Part shown: piece by piece, positions 17,624 to 25,652 of the stretch
Layout: each line of letters starts with the position of its first letter
How positions within the stretch are numbered: the stretch's first letter is position 1
DNA from: Shinella sp032095155
Lineage (GTDB): Bacteria > Pseudomonadota > Alphaproteobacteria > Rhizobiales > Rhizobiaceae
NCBI RefSeq assembly: GCF_049199905.1
Contig: NZ_JBLZPK010000057.1
Span: forward strand, 62,001 to 126,000
Length of the DNA: 64,000 nucleotides
Direction: 5' to 3'
Position numbers and translations under genes: made by a program
Notes under the pieces: generated by a model
Seen by the model: the letters and a program-made list of their open reading frames with translations, nothing else
What the model was told of the DNA's origin: nothing
Database searches by the model: none

Positions 17624-19504
17624 TCAATAGCCGGGGATGATCACCACGCCGCCGCCATCGTTGTAATAGCCGTCGTCGCGATAGTAGGGGCCGTCATAGT
17701 AGCCATCGACGGGGCCTTCCAGCACGTCGTAGTCGCGCTGCTGGTAGCGACGCTGGCGATTCTGTCGGGCCTGCCGCGTCTCGGCATATTGTGCGGCTTC
17801 GCGCAGTGCGCGGAACTGCTGGCGCGACAGGTAGCCGTCCGCGCGATAGCCGGACGCGCCCTGCCAGGCGGCGATGGCCGCACGAGAGCGCGGACCGAAG
17901 ACGCCGTCGGCACCATAGGTGTTGTAGCCGAGCAGGCTCAGGTAGCGCTGGGCCTGGGCGCGAACGGAGCGATCCATATAGGTCTCGCGCGGATCGACGA
18001 CCGGCTCGGCCTTGCGCGTGGCGTCGGCGGTTGCCGCGTCCTCGTCCATCTGCGTTTCCGGCTTGGCGCTCAGGGCGGCGATGCGCTTGCGGGCGTCATC
18101 GACATAGCGACCCTGGGGATACTGGTAGAGATAGTCCTTGTAAGCCTTCTCCGAACCATCGGCGACAGCGCCCTGGAATGTCTTGTCTTCCGCACGTTTT
18201 GCGGCCTCCGCCTCTTCGACGGCGCGCGCGCCATTGTCGTTGTCGGCGTCCTGCGGCGCGTTTTCACGCGCAGCCGTCGCATCATCTGCGCTATCGGCCG
18301 GTTCCTGGCTATCCGCGGGCTTCTGAGCAGCGGCGGCCTCTTCGGCGCGCTTCTCTGCCTCATCGGCAAGACGCGCGGCTTCCGCGGCCTTGGCTTCGGC
18401 ATCGGCCGCCGCCTTGGCAGCCTCGGCCTTCAGGCGTTCGACTTCCGCAGCCTTCTCTTCGGCGAGCTTGCGGGCAGCGGCGGCCTCCTCCTCGATCTTG
18501 GCCTTTTCGGCGGCGGCAACCTTTTCCGCCTCGATGCGCTTGGCCTCGGCTTCCTGACGGGCGGCCGCCTCCTCTTCGGCACGGGCCTTCTCAGCCGCAG
18601 CAGCCTCTTCGGCCTTCTGGCGATCCGCCTCGGCCTTCAAGCGTGCGGCCTCTTCAGCCTTGGCCTTCTCAGCGGCGGCGGCCGCTTCCGCCTTCAGGCG
18701 CTCGGCTTCGGCCGCCTGCTTTTCGCCAACCGCACGGGCTTCCGCTTCCTTCTGCTCGGCTTCCGCCTTCAGGCGGGCAGCCTCTTCAGCCTTTGCTTTT
18801 TCCGCCGCAGCGGCTTCAACCTTGGCCTTTTCTTCCGCCGCAGCCTTTTCTTCGGCGAGCTTGCGGGCGGCGGCTTGCTCGGTCTTCTTGGCCTCGGCTT
18901 CCGCCTTCAGACGTGCAGCCTCCTGCTCGGCCTTGGCCTTTTCCGCCTCCGCAGCCTTCTGCGCCTCTTCCGCAGCCTTCTTCGCCTCGGCCGCCTTCAG
19001 GGCTTCCTCTTCGGCTTTCTTGGCTTCGGCAGCCTTCTGGGCCTCGTCTGCGGCCTTCTTCGCCTCGGCGGCTTTGCGGGCGTCCTCTTCTGCCTTGGCC
19101 TTCTCGGCTTCGGCCGCCTTCTGCGTCTCTTCCGCCTGCTTGGCCTCCGCCGCCTTCGCCTTCTCGGCAGCGGCGGCTTCCTCGGCCTTGGCCTTGGCTT
19201 CCGCCTCGGCGGTCACGCTCTTGGCGGGTTTTTCCTTGGCGGCAGCCTGCAATTCAGCGATGCGCAGTCGAGCCATGGAGGCGAAGGTGCCGTTGGGATA
19301 TTGCGTCAGATAACCCTCGTACTGGGCGACATCGCTGCCGGACGAGACCTTCTGCCAGAGCGAAAACTCCTCCTCCCAGCGCTTGCCGGCGCTGCCGGCT
19401 TCCTTGCCGGTGGCGGCCTGCGCGAAGGCAACGGCGGGCATGCCGGCCAGCGACAGCCCGAGAAGGCCGGCCAGAACGGAGCGTGCGAGAGGTCCAGAAC
19501 CCAT
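17624..19504 (-). CDS. Secreted Ala/Lys/Glu-rich coiled-coil protein with C-terminal peptidoglycan-binding domain
   Basis: About 626 residues. A signal peptide (residues 1-29, LAGLLGLSLAGMPAVAFA) precedes a short domain containing YEGYLTQYPNGTFASMARLRI, a repeat-type motif seen again as YKDYLYQYPQGRYVDDARKRI near residue 465. Between them lie about 330 residues of low-complexity helix built from units such as EAKKAAEEAQKAAEAEKAKAE. At the end is a peptidoglycan_binding_1 domain (LLGYNTYGADGVFGPRSRAA) and a Tyr/Asp/Gly-rich tail. Probably spans the periplasm. I chose the ATG at 19504 (AAGGGTGAG upstream) over the GTG at 19513. Not obviously part of the B12 pathway. Confidence 0.8.
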   Translation of the reverse strand: MGSGPLARSVLAGLLGLSLAGMPAVAFAQAATGKEAGSAGKRWEEEFSLWQKVSSGSDVAQYEGYLTQYPNGTFASMARLRIAELQAAAKEKPAKSVTAEAEAKAKAEEAAAAEKAKAAEAKQAEETQKAAEAEKAKAEEDARKAAEAKKAADEAQKAAEAKKAEEEALKAAEAKKAAEEAQKAAEAEKAKAEQEAARLKAEAEAKKTEQAAARKLAEEKAAAEEKAKVEAAAAEKAKAEEAARLKAEAEQKEAEARAVGEKQAAEAERLKAEAAAAAEKAKAEEAARLKAEADRQKAEEAAAAEKARAEEEAAARQEAEAKRIEAEKVAAAEKAKIEEEAAAARKLAEEKAAEVERLKAEAAKAAADAEAKAAEAARLADEAEKRAEEAAAAQKPADSQEPADSADDATAARENAPQDADNDNGARAVEEAEAAKRAEDKTFQGAVADGSEKAYKDYLYQYPQGRYVDDARKRIAALSAKPETQMDEDAATADATRKAEPVVDPRETYMDRSVRAQAQRYLSLLGYNTYGADGVFGPRSRAAIAAWQGASGYRADGYLSRQQFRALREAAQYAETRQARQNRQRRYQQRDYDVLEGPVDGYYDGPYYRDDGYYNDGGGVVIIPGY

Positions 19505-19655
19505 ATATCTCACCCTTTTGGATCGCGCGGGGCGCCTGCGCCCGGTCGTCCGGGCGGATTTCCATCACTCCTCGCACCGAATTCTGGCGCAACTTTGGTG
19601 CGGCAGAGCGGCTGCGAGGAACCTGATGGCTGTACGTTTGAGCGTGCTGATTTAA

Positions 19656-21116
19656 TCAGGCCGGTTGCAGGAGGCCGTCAAGCCAGGCGGGATCGAGAAC
19701 CGATTCCAGCTCCGCCGCCACGCCATCGAGCGCGGCGTCGACGCTTGCACGATAATCGAAGCCACCGCCCTCGATGCCGAAATCGGCGAGAAGCCGGGCA
19801 CGATAGGCATCGCTGGAGAGGAGCCCGTGCAGATAAGTGCCCATCACGCGCCCGTCGGCGGAGACCGCGCCATCCGGCCGCCCATCGATGCTGACCGAGG
19901 GACGAAGCGCATCCGGGCCTGTGGTGCGGCCGAGATGGATCTCGTAGCCTTCCAGCGGCACGTCATATTGCAGGGAGCGGGCCGTGCTGTTGCGCACGGT
20001 CTTTTCCGGCGCCATCTCGGTTTCGACGGCCAAAAGCCCCAACCCTTGGACTTCGCGCTCGCTGCCCTCGATGCCGAGCGGATCGGTGACGCGCTGCCCG
20101 AGCATCTGGTAGCCGCCGCAGATGCCGATGACGCGGCCGCCGCGGCGCATATGGAGGTGAAGATCCCTGTCCCAGCCGGCAGCGCGGAAATCGCGAAGGT
20201 CGGAAATCGTCGATTTCGAACCGGGCAACACGATCAGCCCGGCATCGGCCGGAAGCCGCTCGCCCGGCCGCACGAAGACCAGATCGACCTGCGGCTCGGC
20301 CTTGAGCGGATCGAGATCGTCGAAATTGGCAATGCGCGGCAGGACGGGCACGGCCACCTTCAGCGCCCCTGCCCCGCCCTTGGCGAGCCGTTCCAGCACA
20401 ACGGAATCCTCCGCCGGCAGGTGCGCCGCCTGCTTCAGCCACGGCACGACGCCGAAGCAGGGCCAACCGGTGAAGCGGGCGATTTCGGAAATGCCGCTGT
20501 CGAACAGCGTCACGTCACCGCGGAACTTGTTGATGAGATAGCCCGTGACCATGCGCCGGTCTTCCTCCGGCAGGATCGCATGGGTGCCGACGAGCGAGGC
20601 GATGACGCCGCCGCGATCGATATCGCCGACCAGCACGACCGGCACATTCGCCCGCGTCGCAAAGCCCATATTGGCGATGTCGCCGGCACGCAGGTTGATT
20701 TCCGCCGGCGAGCCCGCCCCTTCCACGACGACGAGATCCGCACCTTCGCTGATAATCCCGAAACTTTCCAAGACCGCGCCCATCAGCTTCGGCTTCAGCG
20801 CCTGGTAGTCGCGCCCCTTCGCCTGGCCGAATACGTTGCCCTGCAGAATGATCTGGCTGCCGACATCCGACTGCGGCTTCAAAAGCACCGGGTTCATATG
20901 CACGGAGGACGGCACGCGGGCGGAAAGCGATTGCAGCCACTGCGCACGGCCGATCTCGCCGCCATCGGCCGAAACGGCGGCGTTGTTGGACATGTTCTGC
21001 GGCTTGAAGGGACGCACCTTCAGCCCGCGATTGGCGGCGATGCGGCAGAGCCCCGCCACCAATACCGTTTTTCCGACATCCGAGCCGGTGCCCTGAAGCA
21101 TGATCGTTCTCACCAT
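19656..21116 (-). CDS. cobQ: Cobyric acid synthase (glutamine-hydrolysing)
   Basis: Amidates the b, d, e and g carboxylates of adenosylcobyrinic a,c-diamide. The 486-residue protein has the N-terminal ATP site LQGTGSDVGKTVLVAGLCR, KPQNMSNNAAV, GSPAEINL, and a C-terminal glutamine amidotransferase domain with nucleophile Cys in VIGICGGYQMLG and the partner His in GTYLHGLL. Length is normal for CobQ. It is a lone gene on the minus strand, 142 bases from the coiled-coil gene. Confidence 0.95.
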   Translation of the reverse strand: MVRTIMLQGTGSDVGKTVLVAGLCRIAANRGLKVRPFKPQNMSNNAAVSADGGEIGRAQWLQSLSARVPSSVHMNPVLLKPQSDVGSQIILQGNVFGQAKGRDYQALKPKLMGAVLESFGIISEGADLVVVEGAGSPAEINLRAGDIANMGFATRANVPVVLVGDIDRGGVIASLVGTHAILPEEDRRMVTGYLINKFRGDVTLFDSGISEIARFTGWPCFGVVPWLKQAAHLPAEDSVVLERLAKGGAGALKVAVPVLPRIANFDDLDPLKAEPQVDLVFVRPGERLPADAGLIVLPGSKSTISDLRDFRAAGWDRDLHLHMRRGGRVIGICGGYQMLGQRVTDPLGIEGSEREVQGLGLLAVETEMAPEKTVRNSTARSLQYDVPLEGYEIHLGRTTGPDALRPSVSIDGRPDGAVSADGRVMGTYLHGLLSSDAYRARLLADFGIEGGGFDYRASVDAALDGVAAELESVLDPAWLDGLLQPA

Positions 21117-21361
21117 GACGCCCTCCTAGCATTCGGTCCCGCCGCCGAAAAGCCCTGATTTACCGCAATCTTGCCGCAATCGATCACCGTGATCCGATGT
21201 ATTTCCGCAACAGCCCGTCATGCAAAATCCGCAGGACTGATCTGCTGTTCATTCTGCGACATTTTGCGCCGTGAACGATCGTGACATCGGGCCTGATTGC
21301 GCCTATATCCACGTCATCAGACAGCCGAGGCGCGTGGCTTCGGATTTTTAGGACAAAGACC

Positions 21362-21505
21362 ATGCTGTTCATCTTCAGCAAGCCGAACTTCGTACAGATC
21401 GCCTGGAACGGCATCGTTCCCCAGAGCCAGTCCCGCGTGCGCAACGTCGTCATGGACGCGCCGTTTGGCCCGCTCGGCTTCATCCGCACGCGCAACGTCG
21501 GCTGA
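21362..21505 (+). CDS. Small hypothetical protein, 47 residues, with its own terminator
   Basis: MLFIFSKPNFVQIAWNG begins a short hydrophobic-basic protein that I do not recognise. The ATG has AGGA at a proper distance (TTTTTAGGACAAAGACC). A strong Rho-independent terminator starts 37 bases after the stop, so this looks like a complete one-gene unit or a leader RNA with a peptide, rather than part of the ABC operon that begins 785 bases later. 21117-21361 upstream shows no other gene. Confidence 0.45.
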   Translation: MLFIFSKPNFVQIAWNGIVPQSQSRVRNVVMDAPFGPLGFIRTRNVG

Positions 21506-21541
21506 TCCTTCGAGCGCGACGTCAGGTCCGCTCGCATACGA

Positions 21542-21575
21542 CGTCGCCTCTCTCCGGGAGGCGGCGTTTTTCTTT
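21542..21575 (+). terminator. Rho-independent terminator after the 47-residue ORF
   Basis: Stem GTCGCCTC / GAGGCGGC (one G-U pair) with loop TCTCCGG, followed by GTTTTTCTTT. Confidence 0.85.
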
Positions 21576-22289
21576 GCCTGTTGTCGGGCCCGTCATCGGA
21601 AAACAGCGCCCTGAAACGGCGAAAGCCGTGCATCCCTTGCGGTGATACACGGCTTGCCAAAATACGCATGGCGGCTTTCGACAAATACGCGTCGAAGCCC
21701 AGTCACCCCGGTACGCAATACCTTTCCGGAGCGGGCGGCGATGTCCCCCGCCGTGAGGAAACCAATAGCGGCACATCCTTACCGGACCGTTATCGGGAGC
21801 TTAAGCAAAGATGAATCGCAGCTATTTTTGAAAAAATTCGAAATATTTTTTTGGACGGCAAAGCGGCGCAGACAAGACAGGATATGTCCGCATTCAACGA
21901 CCATCCCGCATCACCCCTGCAAGCACCTCTCGAACATTTGCCCGAATGCGAGCAAACGCCCAAATTTTCCACCGTCCGGTTGCCGGATTTCCAGCGTCTC
22001 GACGAGCCGGAAGGCTTATCCGCGTCACCAGACGGCGCGCAGGAGGTTGATTTCTCAATGAGAACCCGTAGGCTACCCCTGTAGCGCACGATAAGACGTC
22101 TCGGATGACAGGGTTCCTCCGGTGAACAAAAAACAGGGATCGGCGCTTTTGCAGCAGGGGGATTGGCTCGCCTCACTGGCATCGAACCTCCGTGGCTGTC
22201 GATAGACTTTCGGGCAGACGGGACAACGCAGTAGCCTGCGCTGCCTTCCGGGTTGATTGCTGCATCCAAGACTGGGAGGTCTTAACCTA
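21576..22289 (+). other. Long intergenic leader before the betaine-type ABC transporter
   Basis: 714 bases with no convincing gene. It holds an AT-rich block (21822-21852, including the near-palindromic AAAAATTCGAAATATTTTT) that is unusual here and may be a promoter. A weak possible ORF (21884-22084, 66 residues, AGGA before the ATG, MSAFNDHPASPLQ...) has no recognisable domain. The ribosome site GGGAGG (22274-22279) belongs to the binding-protein gene. Confidence 0.4.
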
Positions 22290-23288
22290 ATGAAGAAGCT
22301 CCTTGCTTCCACCATCATCGCTGCCGGCCTCTATGGCTTTGCCGGTTCTGCCCAGGCGGCAGAATGCGGCGAAGTTTCCATGGCCGAAATGAACTGGGCA
22401 TCGGCTGGCGTTGCCGCGCATGTCGACAAGATCATTCTCGAAAGCGGCTACGGCTGCACCGTGACGCTGGTCACGGGCGACACCATGCCGACCTTCACCT
22501 CCATGAACGAAAAGGGCGAGCCTGACGTCGCGCCCGAAATGTGGGTGAACGCCGTGCGCACGCCGCTCGACGCCGCCATCAAGGAAGGCCGTCTCATCCA
22601 GCTCGCTCCCCTTCTCTCGGAAGGCGGCGTGGAAGGCTGGTGGATCCCGAAATTCCTCGCCGACGAACATCCCGACATCAAGACGGTTCAGGACGCTCTG
22701 AAGCATCCGGAACTGTTCCCGGCGCCGGAAGACCCGTCGAAGGGCGCCGTGCACAATTGCCCGTCGGGCTGGAACTGCCAGGTCTCCACGGACAATCTCT
22801 ATCGCGCGCTCGATGCCGACAAGGACGGCTTCACGCTCGTCGACACGGGTTCGGCTGCCGGCCTCGACGGCTCGATTGCCAATGCCTTCGAAAAGAAGTC
22901 CGGCTGGCTGGGCTACTACTGGGCACCGACCGCCATCCTCGGCAAGTACGAGATGACCAAGCTCTCCTTCGGCGTCGACCACGACAAGGCCGACTGGGAT
23001 GCCTGCACCGCCGTGCCGGATTGCGCGAACCCGAAGGTCAACTCCTACCCGACCTCCGACGTCTTTACCGTCGTGACCAAGGCCTTCTCCGAAAAGGCCG
23101 GCGTCGCCATGGACTATATGAAGACCCGCCAGTGGGACAACGGCACGGTCGGCAAGGTTCTCGCCTGGATGGACGCCAACCAGGGCACGAACGAGGATGC
23201 TGCGAAGTACTTCCTCGAAACCTATCCCGACATGTGGACCAAGTGGGTTTCCCCCGAGGTCGCCGAGAAGGTCAAGGCCGCTCTCTAA
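22290..23288 (+). CDS. Periplasmic binding protein of a glycine betaine/choline-type ABC transporter
   Basis: OpuAC/ProX-family substrate-binding protein, 332 residues. The signal peptide ends at SAQAAECGE (cleavage about residue 22). Trp/Tyr residues likely to form an aromatic cage for a quaternary ammonium include W in AEMNWASAG, PEMWVNAVR, GWWIPKF and YYWAPT. Several Cys (for example NCPSGWNC and DACTAVPDC) could form disulfides. The context with betaine-homocysteine methyltransferase favours glycine betaine or a related betaine, but choline or proline betaine cannot be excluded. The permease gene follows only after a 294-base spacer that includes an N-run. Confidence 0.88.
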   Translation: MKKLLASTIIAAGLYGFAGSAQAAECGEVSMAEMNWASAGVAAHVDKIILESGYGCTVTLVTGDTMPTFTSMNEKGEPDVAPEMWVNAVRTPLDAAIKEGRLIQLAPLLSEGGVEGWWIPKFLADEHPDIKTVQDALKHPELFPAPEDPSKGAVHNCPSGWNCQVSTDNLYRALDADKDGFTLVDTGSAAGLDGSIANAFEKKSGWLGYYWAPTAILGKYEMTKLSFGVDHDKADWDACTAVPDCANPKVNSYPTSDVFTVVTKAFSEKAGVAMDYMKTRQWDNGTVGKVLAWMDANQGTNEDAAKYFLETYPDMWTKWVSPEVAEKVKAAL

Positions 23289-23291
23289 ACC

Positions 23292-23381
23292 NNNNNNNNN
23301 NNNNNNNNNNNNNNNNNNNNNNNNNNNNNNNNNNNNNNNNNNNNNNNNNNNNNNNNNNNNNNNNNNNNNNNNNNNNNNNNN
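23292..23381. other. Run of 90 N (assembly gap or masked sequence)
   Basis: Sequence is missing right after the stop of the binding-protein gene. It probably hides non-coding spacer, possibly a hairpin that separates expression of the binding protein from that of permease and ATPase. Confidence 0.95.
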
Positions 23382-23452
23382 ACCTTAATAAGCGGCATCC
23401 GTCGCGCATCAAGAAACGGCAGAGGTCGCAAACAGCACAGTATCATGCAGTG

Positions 23453-23554
23453 GTTCGTGTCATGACGAACTGCAAGCCGGGAACCAGAACAAGAATATCC
23501 CTGTGCGCACCGTCTCGTTCGCAAATGCAACAAAAATACATTGCGTTGCGAGAC
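23453..23554 (+). promoter_or_regulatory. Inverted repeats in the spacer before the permease gene
   Basis: Two structures: GTTCGT-GTCATG-ACGAAC (23453-23470), and a longer imperfect hairpin with outer arms GTCTCG (23512-23517) and CGAGAC (23549-23554) and inner CGCAA/TTGCG pairing. The spacer 23382-23582 has no gene. Such hairpins between binding-protein and membrane genes often set expression ratios; the role here is inferred. Confidence 0.45.
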
Positions 23555-23582
23555 AATAAATTCCGGTAGAGAGGGAACAGGA

Positions 23583-24494
23583 ATGGCAGGTCTATGCGAA
23601 TCGTTGCCAGACTTTCTTTGTAAATTTCCGGCCTTCAGTGACGTCAGCATCCGTGCAGTCCGAAAAAGTGTCGACGACGGCTTCAAGTCGCTCGTTCGAA
23701 GCTATGTGAACGCCATCGACGCGATGGTGCAGCCACTGCAATGGTTTCTGAACTATCTCGAGCGGCTGTTCGTCAACTCGCCCTGGCCGATCATCCTTTT
23801 GATCATGCTGGGCATCGTCTATTTCGGCAGTCGCAACATCAGGATCACCATCGGCACTGCCCTCTCGATGCTCGCCATCGGGTTGCTCGGTCTTTGGAAC
23901 GACACGATGGTGACCCTTGCGATGGTAACGGTCTGTACCTTCATCGCGATCCTGGTCGGCATTCCGATCGGCATTCTCATGGCCCGGTCCGACAGGGTGC
24001 AGGGCTTCATCAACCCGGTCCTCGACGTGATGCAGACGATGCCGAGCTTCGTCTATCTCATCCCCGTCGTTATGATCTTCGGCATCGGCAAGGTGCCGGG
24101 CCTCATCGCCGTCGTCATCTATGCCGTGCCGCCGATGATCCGGCTCACCAATCTCGGCATCCGGCTCGTCGACAAGGAAGTTCTGGAGGCGGCTGACGCC
24201 TTTGGTTCCTCCGGCTGGCAGAAGCTGAAGAACGTGCAGATGCCGCTCGCACTGCCCACCATCATGGCCGGCATCAACCAGACCATCATGATGTCGCTCG
24301 CCATGGTCGTCGTCGCCTCGATGGTCGGTGTCGGAGGTCTCGGCAAGAACGTGCTTCAGGCCATCAACAACCAGTTCTTCACGGTCGGGTTCCTCAACGG
24401 GTTCGCGCTCGTGGCCATCGCCATCATTTTCGACCGCACAAGCCAGGCCTATGGCAAGCGGCTGCAGAAGCATTCGGAGGTAATTCATGGTTAG
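23583..24494 (+). CDS. Permease of the glycine betaine/choline-type ABC transporter
   Basis: ProW/OpuAB-type inner-membrane subunit, 303 residues, with a cytoplasmic N-terminal part of about 65 residues, then six or so membrane segments and the EAA loop EAADAFGSSGWQKLKNVQMP that docks on the ATPase. It continues into the characteristic LALPTIMAGINQTIMMSL. The ATG at 23583 is preceded by GAGGGAACAGGA. It overlaps the ATPase gene by eight bases. Confidence 0.93.
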   Translation: MAGLCESLPDFLCKFPAFSDVSIRAVRKSVDDGFKSLVRSYVNAIDAMVQPLQWFLNYLERLFVNSPWPIILLIMLGIVYFGSRNIRITIGTALSMLAIGLLGLWNDTMVTLAMVTVCTFIAILVGIPIGILMARSDRVQGFINPVLDVMQTMPSFVYLIPVVMIFGIGKVPGLIAVVIYAVPPMIRLTNLGIRLVDKEVLEAADAFGSSGWQKLKNVQMPLALPTIMAGINQTIMMSLAMVVVASMVGVGGLGKNVLQAINNQFFTVGFLNGFALVAIAIIFDRTSQAYGKRLQKHSEVIHG

Positions 24495-25530
24495 TCATGC
24501 AATCGAGGTCCGCAATCTCTACAAGATCTTCGGACCCCGTGGTGGCGACTATGTCGATGCCGTGAAAAACGGTCTCGGCAAAGCCGAACTGAACCAGAAA
24601 TACGGCCATGTGCTCGGCCTGCGCGATATCAACATCTCCATGCCCGCCGGCGGCATTATGGTGGTGATGGGGCTTTCGGGCTCGGGCAAGTCGACGCTGA
24701 TCCGCCACATCAACCGGCTGATCGACCCGACGGCCGGCGAAGTGCTCTATGATGGCGTCGACGTCTGCAAGATGAACGAGAACGACCTTCGCGAATTCCG
24801 CCGCCACAAGACGGCGATGGTGTTCCAGAAGTTCGCGCTGCTGCCGCATCGCACCGTTCTCGAAAACACCGTCTACGGTCTGGAAATCCAGGGTGTGGGT
24901 CAGGCGGAACGCGAGAAGCGCGCAACGCAGTGGATCGCCCGCGTCGGCCTCTCCGGCTTTGAAAACCACTATCCGAACCAGCTGTCGGGCGGTATGCAGC
25001 AGCGCGTGGGCCTTGCCCGTGCGCTCACCAACGATGCCGACATTCTCCTGATGGACGAAGCCTATTCGGCGCTCGACCCGCTCATCCGCGTCGATATGCA
25101 GACCGTGCTTCTCGATCTCCAGAAGGAACTGAAGAAGACCGTCGTCTTCATCACGCACGATCTCGACGAGGCGTTGCGCCTCGGCGACAAGATCGCCATC
25201 CTGCGCGATGGTATGGTCGTGCAGCAGGGCACCGGCCAGGAAATCGTGCTCAACCCGGCGGACGAGTACATCACGGCCTTCGTCAAGGAAGTAAACCGCG
25301 GCCGCGTGGTGAATGTCGAGACGATCATGGCACCGCTGTCGGGTAATCCCGAGGGCATGCCGATCGCCAAGGGCACGGTGCTGGAAGTGGCCGCCCGCGC
25401 CATGACATCAGCCAACCAGACGCTCGCCCATGTGGTGGACGAGAACAACCGTCCGGTCGGTGCGATCAGCCTCAGCGCGATTATCTCCAGCATGGTGACA
25501 CCGACGAGCCACGAGGCGAAAGCGGCCTGA
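24487..25530 (+). CDS. ATP-binding subunit of the glycine betaine/choline-type ABC transporter
   Basis: ProV/OpuAA-type ATPase, 347 residues. Walker A GLSGSGKST, Q-loop VFQKFALLPHRTV, signature LSGGMQQRVGLARAL and Walker B ILLMDEAYSALDPL are intact. The N-terminal extension with KIFGPRGGDYVDAVKNG before the ATPase core and the shortened C-terminal CBS-like region are typical of the betaine subgroup. Followed by a strong terminator, so the transporter operon ends here. Confidence 0.94.
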   Translation: MVSHAIEVRNLYKIFGPRGGDYVDAVKNGLGKAELNQKYGHVLGLRDINISMPAGGIMVVMGLSGSGKSTLIRHINRLIDPTAGEVLYDGVDVCKMNENDLREFRRHKTAMVFQKFALLPHRTVLENTVYGLEIQGVGQAEREKRATQWIARVGLSGFENHYPNQLSGGMQQRVGLARALTNDADILLMDEAYSALDPLIRVDMQTVLLDLQKELKKTVVFITHDLDEALRLGDKIAILRDGMVVQQGTGQEIVLNPADEYITAFVKEVNRGRVVNVETIMAPLSGNPEGMPIAKGTVLEVAARAMTSANQTLAHVVDENNRPVGAISLSAIISSMVTPTSHEAKAA

Positions 25531-25554
25531 GCCAATCCTTCACCCGCATCTTTT

Positions 25555-25582
25555 GGGGCGTCCTTCGGGCGCCCCTTTCTTT
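25555..25582 (+). terminator. Rho-independent terminator of the ABC transporter operon
   Basis: Stem GGGGCG (25555-25560) / CGCCCC (25570-25575), loop TCCTTCGGG, then TTTCTTTT. Confidence 0.88.
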
Positions 25583-25608
25583 TGCCGGCAATGCATCGTT
25601 GCAATCAC

Positions 25609-25624
25609 ATAAAGAAATCTTTAT
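25609..25624. promoter_or_regulatory. Palindrome resembling a SahR-type operator, upstream of bmt
   Basis: ATAAAGA-AA-TCTTTAT, an inverted repeat with 7-base arms, 28 bases before the bmt start. Methionine-cycle genes of alphaproteobacteria are often controlled by the ArsR-type regulator SahR, and as I recall its palindromes have an AAAGATATCTTT-like core; the match here is by resemblance. A site at this position would overlap the promoter and act as a repressor operator. Confidence 0.5.
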
Positions 25625-25652
25625 ATGATGCGACAAACAGAAGGATCGCCCC

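Noticed and set aside
18300..19250. CRISPR array or minisatellite
   Set aside because: The repetition is that of codons for Ala, Lys and Glu in a coiled coil; no regular repeat-spacer pattern. No CRISPR array seen elsewhere either.
17468..19894. 808-codon plus-strand frame with Leu/Gly/Phe repeats
   Set aside because: Antisense of the Ala/Lys/Glu coiled-coil gene; its repeats simply mirror the coding repeats, and it runs through the riboswitch.
21790..22269. 159-codon minus-strand frame upstream of the ABC transporter
   Set aside because: No ribosome site, no recognisable domain, many Ser/Arg/Pro; probably an open frame in the long leader region.
22290..25530. Naming the transporter choXWV or proXWV
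   Set aside because: The sequence supports the betaine/choline family but not a specific substrate; choline-binding and betaine-binding residues cannot be told apart with certainty by eye.
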